A stretch of DNA of 64,000 nucleotides from an uncultured Burkholderiales bacterium (lineage in GTDB: Bacteria; Pseudomonadota; Gammaproteobacteria; Burkholderiales; Burkholderiaceae_C): NCBI GenBank assembly GCA_903832625.1, contig CAILCI010000065.1, positions 1-64,000 of the forward strand, given 5' to 3'. Made by a program: the position numbers and the translations under genes. Shown here one piece after another: positions 58,087 through 64,000 of the stretch; the first letter of the stretch is position 1, and every line of letters starts with the position of its first letter. Under the pieces are notes generated by a model. The model saw only the letters and a list, made by a program, of their open reading frames with translations, made no database searches and was not told the origin of the DNA.

Positions 58087-58533
58087 TCACCTAGATGACA
58101 GCACTTGCTCCACACCTCGGTTGGCCAAGCCGTCGGCCCGCTCGTTGTCGACGTGTCCAGCATGGCCTTTGACCCAATGCCAATCAATACGATGAACGCC
58201 GTCATGCACCAAGGCATCGAGTTCTTGCCAGAGTTCCACGTTTTTCACAGGCTGCTTGGCCGCCGTGCGCCAGCCCCGCGCTTTCCAACCATGCACCCAT
58301 TCGGTGATGCCTTTGCGCACGTATTCGCTGTCTAGATACAAGTCAACCTCGCACGGGCGTTTGAGCGATTTGAGGGCCTCAATGACGGCCATCAATTCCA
58401 TGCGGTTGTTGGTCGTGCCCAACTCGCCGCCAAACAACTCTTTCTCTTGACCGCTGGCACGCAGCAAAACGCCCCACCCGCCCGGACCGGGATTGCCTTT
58501 GCAAGCGCCGTCGGTGTAAATCTCAACCTTCAT
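58087..58533 (-). CDS. rnhA: Ribonuclease HI
   Basis: 148 residues. Removes RNA from RNA-DNA hybrids. The DEDD metal-binding residues are visible: Asp in [18 protein letters not shown], Glu in [12 protein letters not shown], Asp in LYLDSEYV and Asp in [16 protein letters not shown] carries the catalytic His. Overlaps the methyltransferase stop by ATGA. Confidence 0.97.
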   Translation of the reverse strand: MKVEIYTDGACKGNPGPGGWGVLLRASGQEKELFGGELGTTNNRMELMAVIEALKSLKRPCEVDLYLDSEYVRKGITEWVHGWKARGWRTAAKQPVKNVELWQELDALVHDGVHRIDWHWVKGHAGHVDNERADGLANRGVEQVLSSR

Positions 58534-59342
58534 TTCATTCCTTTTGATACTGTGCTTTCAGAAGCAAGGCGTTGACTTGCTCCTTGGTTTGCGGTTTCTT
58601 TGCTGGCTGTGGTCACGGCACGTGCTGCGCGACTGGCGGGGCGCTTCCACGCGGGCCCCATCAACTTCATACCGCGCACCCGCTTGGTTGCCACCACGCA
58701 ATAGCTGGCACCAAAAATCGGCCACCAGCGCTTGCCCGCAGCGTCCATCCAAGCCATGCGTTGGAGCCAACTGGGAGAATGCAAAGCCGGACGATAGCAA
58801 CCCAAGCTTTGCGCCGTGACTTCAAAACTCAGCAACTTCAACCAATCGCGCAGACGCCACAAACCCATCATTTCTGAGCGCTTGGGCAAGCCCTGCGCCA
58901 CTTGTTTTTTCAAAGCCCACAAACTCAAAGGGTTGAAGCCACAAATCACCACCCGCCCCTCTGGCACCAAGACTCTTTCCACCTCGCGCAAGGCGGCGTG
59001 CGGGTCGTGGCTCAACTCCAAGGTGTGAGGCAAGACCACCAAGTCCAAGCTGGCATCTGCAAAAGGCAGCGCCTCAGCATGCGTCACCAGCACACAGGGC
59101 TGCGCCGTCAAATCGGTCGCCGAATGCGTCAACGCCACCCAGCGGTGCGGCATCCGGTTGCTGCGCAAGCCATCCAGCTCAGGCCAGCCCAATTGCAGGG
59201 CATGAAAACCAAATACGTCCGTCAAATGGGTGTCGAGTTGCTGCTGTTCCCACGCCAACAAATACTGCCCCAAAGGGCTGCCCAGCCAATCGTGCAAACT
59301 ATCGGGTTTTAAATCTGGCTTTAACAAGGGTGAAGATGTCAT
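58530..59342 (-). CDS. Class I SAM-dependent methyltransferase (Methyltransf_11 type)
   Basis: 270 residues from the ATG at 59342. The glycine-rich motif I is not clear, but [47 protein letters not shown] (residues about 82-127) is typical of the motif II-III part of UbiE/Methyltransf_11 proteins. The last ~40 residues are Ser/Ala/Lys-rich. Such a gene sits between rnhA and gloB in many betaproteobacteria; the substrate is unknown. Its start codon overlaps that of divergent gloB. TTG (59375) and GTG (59369) starts inside gloB are alternatives. Confidence 0.82.
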   Translation of the reverse strand: MTSSPLLKPDLKPDSLHDWLGSPLGQYLLAWEQQQLDTHLTDVFGFHALQLGWPELDGLRSNRMPHRWVALTHSATDLTAQPCVLVTHAEALPFADASLDLVVLPHTLELSHDPHAALREVERVLVPEGRVVICGFNPLSLWALKKQVAQGLPKRSEMMGLWRLRDWLKLLSFEVTAQSLGCYRPALHSPSWLQRMAWMDAAGKRWWPIFGASYCVVATKRVRGMKLMGPAWKRPASRAARAVTTASKETANQGASQRLASESTVSKGMK

Positions 59343-60123
59343 GAAATTGATTGCGCTGAGTGCCTTCACAGACAACTACATATGGTTGTGGCGTCAAGAC
59401 GACCAAGCGGTGGTTGTCGATCCGGGCGACGCAGCGCCCGTCTTGGCCGCCTTGTCGCGCTTGAATCTGCAACTCGCCGCGATTCTAGTCACGCATCACC
59501 ATGCTGACCATACAGGCGGCGTAGAAATTTTGCAGCATCAATTTGCCGCGCCCGTATATACCTCAGCCAGCGAAGACTGGGGACAAGACGACCATCGATT
59601 GGCGGGAGGTGACAGCTTTGCGCTGCTGGGGCAGACCGTACAAGTGATCGATGTGCCAGGCCACACCTCGGGGCATATTGCTTTTTACCTGAGCGAAGCG
59701 CAGCCTGCACCGGTCGTGTTTTGTGGTGACACCTTGTTCTCAGGCGGTTGCGGTCGTATTTTTGAAGGCACACCCGCGCAAATGTTGCACTCTTTGAAGA
59801 CATTGAGTGCGCTGCCAGAAAACACGCAAATTTGCTGTGCGCACGAGTACACTTTGTCCAATTTGAGGTTCGCTACTGCTGTGGAGCCTGACAACACTGA
59901 TTTGCAGGCCTACAGCTCACACTGCCAGCAGTTGCGAACCAAAGGCAAGCCCACGCTGCCTGCTCGGCTTGGAAGCGAATTGCGCATCAACCCCTTTTTG
60001 CGCTCGCACCAAGCCTCGATCCGTCACTCAGTGACCCGTCATGCGGGCTTGAGTGAGTCTGCTCAACACGACGAAGTCGCGGTATTTGCCGCCCTGCGTC
60101 AATGGAAGAACGATTTCAGATGA
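59341..60123 (+). CDS. gloB: Hydroxyacylglutathione hydrolase (glyoxalase II)
   Basis: 260 residues of the metallo-beta-lactamase fold. Hydrolyses S-lactoylglutathione in methylglyoxal detoxification. The metal motif THHHADHTGGVE is at about 54-65; the second-shell HTSGH and CGDTLFSGGCGR segments and CAHEYT are present. The start ATG at 59341 gives the family N-terminus [15 protein letters not shown]; upstream frame extension is inside the methyltransferase gene. Overlaps mltD by ATGA. Confidence 0.95.
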   Translation: MKLIALSAFTDNYIWLWRQDDQAVVVDPGDAAPVLAALSRLNLQLAAILVTHHHADHTGGVEILQHQFAAPVYTSASEDWGQDDHRLAGGDSFALLGQTVQVIDVPGHTSGHIAFYLSEAQPAPVVFCGDTLFSGGCGRIFEGTPAQMLHSLKTLSALPENTQICCAHEYTLSNLRFATAVEPDNTDLQAYSSHCQQLRTKGKPTLPARLGSELRINPFLRSHQASIRHSVTRHAGLSESAQHDEVAVFAALRQWKNDFR

Positions 60124-61490
60124 AAGCATTTCTCAGCGTTTTGGTGTTTGTGTTTGTCAGCGGTTGCGCCAACCTCCCACCTCCCAACGTTGATACCCCG
60201 CCAACTTCCGCCGCACGTCCCTTGGCCCCAGGATTGAGCCCTGTGGGCACGGGCAATGCACAACGACCCGGTGTGGCGAGCGTCAAACTGGCCAACGACT
60301 TGTGGGAGCGCATCCGCAAGGGCTACGCCATGCCCGATCTGGAGAGCGACTTGGTGCAAGACCGCACCCAGTGGTATGCCAATAAGCCCGATTACATCCA
60401 ACGCATGAGCGAGCGCTCAAGCAAATACCTGTTCTACATTGTTGACGAGCTAGAGCAGCGCAACATGCCCAGCGAATTGGCCTTGTTGCCGTTTATCGAA
60501 AGCGCCTTCAACCCGCAAGCTGTGTCAGGCGCGCGCGCCAGCGGCATGTGGCAATTCATGCCCGCCACGGGCAAGAGTTTTGATCTGAAACAAAACGTCT
60601 TTCGTGATGACCGCCGCGATGTGCAAGCGTCCACCCGTGCCGCTCTGGATTATTTGCAACGCCTCTACAACATGTTTGGCGATTGGCATTTGGCCTTGGC
60701 CGCCTACAACTGGGGCGAAGGCAATGTCAACAAAGCCATTGCCCGCAACCAACGCGCAGGCTTGCCCACTGGCTACCTCGACCTGAACATGCCGATGGAA
60801 ACCCGCCTGTATGTGCCCAAGTTGCAGGCCATGAAAAACTTGGTGCGCGATCCACAGAGCTTTAATCTTCAGCTGCCCAATATTCCCAATCACCCCTATT
60901 TTCAAAGCGTGCCGTTGCCACGCGACATGGATGTTGAAGTTGCCGCCAAGTTGGCCGAAGTCTCGCTAGAAGACTTCAAAGCCTTGAACCCTTCAGCCAG
61001 TCGTCCTGTGCTGTTGGCCGCAGGCACGCCCAATATTTTGCTGCCCTGGGACAATGCCGAGGTGTTCCAGCGCAATTACGAATCCTCCACGCTTGGCCGC
61101 ATGGCAAGCTGGACGGCTTGGGTGGCGCCGACCACCATGAAGGTCTCAGAAGCAGCCAAACTCAACAACATGAGCGAAGCAGAATTCAGATCGCTCAACA
61201 ACATCCCACCGCGCATGTTGATCAAAGCGGGCTCAGCACTATTGGTGCTGCGCAGCCTGCGCGTGTTGGAAGACGTCAAAGCCAACTTGGCCGACAACGG
61301 CAGATTAGACCTCTCCCCCGAAACCGTGGCTAAACGCAAAAAAGCTGCCAAAGCGGGTGGCAAAAACGGCGCCAAATCGAGCAACCGATCCAGCACCAAA
61401 ACTGGGGCTAAAACAACGCTTAAATCTGCTACAGCCTCATCCGGGCAAAGCAAATCAAGTCAGGGTGACGGCAAAAAGTCTAAGAAGTAA
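60120..61490 (+). CDS. mltD: Membrane-bound lytic murein transglycosylase D
   Basis: 456 residues. Lipobox VSGCAN (Cys16), SLT domain with catalytic Glu in LLPFIESAFNPQAVSGARASGMWQF, and two LysM-like repeats (about 270-315 and 340-390). It cleaves peptidoglycan. The C-terminal ~75 residues are Lys/Ala/Ser/Thr-rich and basic, probably binding the cell wall. The ATG at 60120 overlaps the gloB stop; the start at 60102 would add six residues. Confidence 0.94.
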   Translation: MKAFLSVLVFVFVSGCANLPPPNVDTPPTSAARPLAPGLSPVGTGNAQRPGVASVKLANDLWERIRKGYAMPDLESDLVQDRTQWYANKPDYIQRMSERSSKYLFYIVDELEQRNMPSELALLPFIESAFNPQAVSGARASGMWQFMPATGKSFDLKQNVFRDDRRDVQASTRAALDYLQRLYNMFGDWHLALAAYNWGEGNVNKAIARNQRAGLPTGYLDLNMPMETRLYVPKLQAMKNLVRDPQSFNLQLPNIPNHPYFQSVPLPRDMDVEVAAKLAEVSLEDFKALNPSASRPVLLAAGTPNILLPWDNAEVFQRNYESSTLGRMASWTAWVAPTTMKVSEAAKLNNMSEAEFRSLNNIPPRMLIKAGSALLVLRSLRVLEDVKANLADNGRLDLSPETVAKRKKAAKAGGKNGAKSSNRSSTKTGAKTTLKSATASSGQSKSSQGDGKKSKK

Positions 61491-61499
61491 AAAGCACAC

Positions 61500-62090
61500 T
61501 CAACGCCGATCTGCCAGTGCATGGGCAATCGTGCCTAAATCCACGTATTCCAATTCACTGCCCACAGGCACGCCACGCGCCAGCCGCGTGACTTGAATTT
61601 GGCTTCGCTTGAGCGCTTCGGTCAAAACATGTGCCGTCGCCTCGCCTTCGGCAGTAAAGTTGGTGGCCAAAATCACCTCGGTCACCACGCCATCGCAAGC
61701 GCGGTCTATGAGTTTTTGGAGACCCATTTCTTTAGGCCCCATGCCGTCCAGCGGGCTGATATGCCCCATGAGCACGAAATAAAAGCCCTTGTAGGCCGAC
61801 GTGCGCTCCAGCGCTGATTGGTCGGCAGGCGACTCCACCACGCACAGGCGCGTGGCATCGCGTTGCTCGTCGCGACAGGTATCGCACAAAGCTTGCACAG
61901 TGAAAGTATTGCAGCGCTCACAATGCCCCACTTGGCTGGCCGCCTGCTGCAAAGCGTTGGAGAGCACCATTGCGCCGTCACGGTCATGTTGCAGCAAGTG
62001 ATAGGCCATGCGTGAGGCCGACTTGACCCCCACGCCAGGCAATCGGCGCAAGGCTTGTATCAAGCCGTCGAGCACTGAGGCGTCAGACAT
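61500..62090 (-). CDS. recR: Recombination mediator RecR
   Basis: 196 residues. N-terminal helix-hairpin-helix ([17 protein letters not shown]), C4 zinc finger ([16 protein letters not shown], about 58-73) and Toprim domain ([16 protein letters not shown]). With RecO it loads RecA on gaps. Follows ebfC by 12 bp; convergent with mltD with a 9-bp gap. Confidence 0.97.
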   Translation of the reverse strand: MSDASVLDGLIQALRRLPGVGVKSASRMAYHLLQHDRDGAMVLSNALQQAASQVGHCERCNTFTVQALCDTCRDEQRDATRLCVVESPADQSALERTSAYKGFYFVLMGHISPLDGMGPKEMGLQKLIDRACDGVVTEVILATNFTAEGEATAHVLTEALKRSQIQVTRLARGVPVGSELEYVDLGTIAHALADRR

Positions 62091-62102
62091 TGCGTCTGTC
62101 GC

Positions 62103-62426
62103 TTAAAACGGCAGCTTCAAGCCGGGTGGCAAACCGGCAGTGAGCTTGCCCATTTTGGCTTCGCTGGTCTCAGCGGCTTTGCGCACGGCGTCGTTGAAGG
62201 CTGCGGCCACCAAGTCTTCCAGCAAATCTTTGTCGTCCGCCAGCAAACTGGGATCGATGTTGATGCGTTTGACCTCGTGCTTGCAGGTCATCAACACTTT
62301 GACCATGCCAGAGCCTGATTCGCCTGTGACCTCAATGCTGCCCAATTCTTCTTGCGCTTTTTTGAGGTTGTCTTGCATGGCTTGGGCTTGTTTCATCAAG
62401 CCGGCGAGTTGTCCTTTGTTGAACAT
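62103..62426 (-). CDS. ebfC: Nucleoid-associated protein YbaB/EbfC
   Basis: 107 residues. Dimeric DNA-binding protein ([34 protein letters not shown]). It coats DNA and is almost always between dnaX and recR, as here (20 bp after dnaX). Confidence 0.96.
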   Translation of the reverse strand: MFNKGQLAGLMKQAQAMQDNLKKAQEELGSIEVTGESGSGMVKVLMTCKHEVKRINIDPSLLADDKDLLEDLVAAAFNDAVRKAAETSEAKMGKLTAGLPPGLKLPF

Positions 62427-62446
62427 GTGTTTTCCTTGAAATAAAA

Positions 62447-64000
62447 CTAAATCGCTTTGATGCTACCGGGCACGATTTTCGCGCCAAAGTCACGCATCAA
62501 GCTTTGAACATAAGCATCGTTGAGGATGGTGTCTTGCGCTTGCTGCTGGCGCGCCGCGGCCGCTGCCGCATGGCGCTTGGCCGGGCTGTCTTGCACATTG
62601 CCAAGTTCAACCATGAGGCGCACGGCGTGACCTGCTTGCGCCAAGGCAGCTTGCAAACGCTCGCGGCTCGTCGTGGTGTTGAGCGACTCGCGCTCCACAC
62701 GCAACATCCAGGTATCGCTGTCGCGGGCAATGAGTTGAGACTGCAAGGCCAGCTCGCGCACCAAGGCATTGATGGTTTCGGCTTGCGCCATTTGTTGCAC
62801 TAATACAAACCAAAAATCGCCTTCGGGCGTGGGAACGACCTCGATTTGAGTGGGCGCAGCGGCCTCGTATTTGGCGCTGACGGGCGCTTGCTCACGCACC
62901 GGCATGGCGACGACGGCGGCATCAGAGTCGTGGTCGCTGTCCTGCTCAAAACGGCTGTTTTGTGCGGGGCTGTGCGTGTGCTGGCTTCTCGGCGGCGTCA
63001 TCTCGCGCACGGGCAAAGTTTGAATCGGCGGGGCTTGTTTGGCTTGAACAGCGGGTGCAGCCTGAGGCGCTGGGGTGCTGGGCGGGATGGCTGGCTGGGC
63101 AGGCATGGCTGACTTAGCCGGCGCTAAGTTCTGAGCCCGCGTTTCATTCAGGCTTTTTTTTTCAGCCGTTGCGCTTGCGTTGTGGGCTTGAGGTTTGAAC
63201 GCCAACAAGCGCAGCAACACCATGGTCAGCGCAGCGTATTCGTCGGGTGCCAATCCCAACTCTTGGCGGCCATGCAGGCACAGGCTGTAGAGCAATTGGG
63301 TTTCGTCGGGCGGCATCACATCCGCCAAGCGCGCCAGTTCGGTGGCTTCTGGGTCGGCGTCGGGTTCGGCCATGTCTGGCACGGCTTGTAGCACCGCCAT
63401 GCGCTGCAAAACCATGGACATCTCTTCCATCGTCGCCGCAGCGCTGATGCCGTTCAAGCGCAAAGCTTCAGAGGTGTCAACCACGGTTTTGCCGTCACCT
63501 TGCGCCAATGCGTCGATCAAGCGAAACACATGGCTGCGATCGGCGCTGCCCAACATTTGGCGCACAGAAGCTTCTTGCAACTGGCCACTGCCATAGGCAA
63601 TGGCTTGATCGGTCAAACTCAGCGCGTCGCGCATGGAGCCACGCGCAGCCCGCGCCAACAAGCGCAAGGCTTGAGGTTCGGCAGGAATATTTTCTTGTGC
63701 CAGCACATGCGCCAGATGTTCCAGCACCGTCTCAGGCGCCATCGGCCGCAGATTGAACTGCAAGCAACGCGAGAGCACGGTCACGGGCACTTTTTGCGGG
63801 TCGGTGGTGGCCAGCACGAACTTCAAATACTCGGGAGGTTCTTCCAGCGTTTTCAACATCGCATTAAAAGCGGTGTTGGTGAGCATGTGCACCTCGTCGA
63901 TCATGAAGACCTTGAAGCGCCCTTGCACTGGCTTATAAACCGCTTGTTCCAACAGCGATTGCACCTCGTCCACACCGCGATTGGAAGCGGCATCAAGCTC
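62447..64000 (-). CDS. dnaX: DNA polymerase III tau/gamma subunit, 5' end beyond window
   Basis: About 517 codons are present; the start and Walker A lie past 64000. The AAA+ clamp-loader part includes [14 protein letters not shown], the Walker [10 protein letters not shown], sensor 1 [11 protein letters not shown] and sensor 2 region. Domain III ends near [12 protein letters not shown] Pro/Gln/Ala-rich linker (about 63130-62830) and the tau C-terminal polymerase/helicase-binding region follow to [13 protein letters not shown]. An A9 run at the domain III/linker junction may generate the short gamma form. Confidence 0.96.
   Translation of the reverse strand, partial: ELDAASNRGVDEVQSLLEQAVYKPVQGRFKVFMIDEVHMLTNTAFNAMLKTLEEPPEYLKFVLATTDPQKVPVTVLSRCLQFNLRPMAPETVLEHLAHVLAQENIPAEPQALRLLARAARGSMRDALSLTDQAIAYGSGQLQEASVRQMLGSADRSHVFRLIDALAQGDGKTVVDTSEALRLNGISAAATMEEMSMVLQRMAVLQAVPDMAEPDADPEATELARLADVMPPDETQLLYSLCLHGRQELGLAPDEYAALTMVLLRLLAFKPQAHNASATAEKKSLNETRAQNLAPAKSAMPAQPAIPPSTPAPQAAPAVQAKQAPPIQTLPVREMTPPRSQHTHSPAQNSRFEQDSDHDSDAAVVAMPVREQAPVSAKYEAAAPTQIEVVPTPEGDFWFVLVQQMAQAETINALVRELALQSQLIARDSDTWMLRVERESLNTTTSRERLQAALAQAGHAVRLMVELGNVQDSPAKRHAAAAAARQQQAQDTILNDAYVQSLMRDFGAKIVPGSIKAI
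63144..63162 (-). promoter_or_regulatory. A9 slippery run with immediate -1-frame stop in dnaX
   Basis: On the coding strand, GAA AAA AAA AGC (nine A, plus-strand 63154-63162) is followed in the -1 frame by AAG CCT GAA TGA, with the stop at 63144-63146. Slippage by -1, or addition of one A in the mRNA, gives a gamma-like protein ending K-K-K-P-E. A 7-bp hairpin (63112-63129) lies about 24 bases downstream. E. coli uses frameshifting and Thermus uses transcriptional slippage at dnaX. Confidence 0.75.

Overview
The window looks like a chromosomal segment of a betaproteobacterium of order Burkholderiales, probably Comamonadaceae-like (Limnohabitans/Rhodoferax type). This is inferred from gene content and gene order (hexR-zwf-pgl-edd-eda sugar block; rlmN-pilW-rodZ-ispG-hisS-yfgM-bamB-der-hfq-hflX-hflK-hflC-hisZ-purA block; rnhA-methyltransferase-gloB-mltD; dnaX-ebfC-recR) and from uniformly G+C-rich coding sequence. 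It was not checked against a database. I saw no tRNA, rRNA, CRISPR array, insertion sequence or prophage.

Layout. (1) 1-827 is an A+T-rich, gene-free repeat region: two copies of a ~134-bp direct repeat, each carrying a long palindrome, and a third, diverged palindrome between them. (2) 828-1607 is an A+T-rich orphan gene for a winged-helix plus PD-(D/E)XK nuclease-like protein. (3) 1835-15064 is a ten-gene run on the + strand: HexR regulator, the whole Entner-Doudoroff route from glucose to pyruvate and glyceraldehyde-3-phosphate (zwf, pgl, edd, eda, with pgi and glk), PEP carboxylase, and a two-component system. Two identical operator-like palindromes precede hexR. (4) 15047-19191 (-) is a Gts-type sugar ABC importer that would supply glucose to this pathway, with an intrinsic terminator between the binding-protein gene and the permease genes. 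(5) 19317-26967 is mixed: a split chromate-transporter pair, rlmB, a DUF2844/DUF3443 pair whose second member looks like a pepsin-type aspartic peptidase, ybbA/tesA, metC and a phosphoribosyltransferase.

(6) 26443-45659 (-) is a long housekeeping block covering purine and histidine synthesis, HflK/HflC membrane proteolysis control, Hfq, ribosome-linked GTPases, outer-membrane assembly (BamB), isoprenoid synthesis, RodZ, a type IV pilus lipoprotein, RlmN, Ndk, RluB, ScpB and RluD. (7) 45674-53469 holds bamD, a DinG/YoaA-type helicase, zapE, moaA-mobA and an unusual ATP-grasp protein. A fourth palindrome of the 1-670 family lies upstream of moaA. (8) 53641-57959 (-) is an RND efflux pump and its adaptor. 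(9) 58087-64000 contains rnhA, a methyltransferase, gloB, mltD, recR, ebfC and the 3' part of dnaX, which contains an A9 slippery run followed at once by a -1-frame stop.

The most interesting items are the palindrome family with compensating arms and an inverted spacer, the neighbouring orphan nuclease, the dnaX slippage site, the pepsin-like DUF3443 protein, the ATP-grasp protein without its ATP-binding loop, and a perfect 23-bp inverted repeat between metC and the phosphoribosyltransferase gene.
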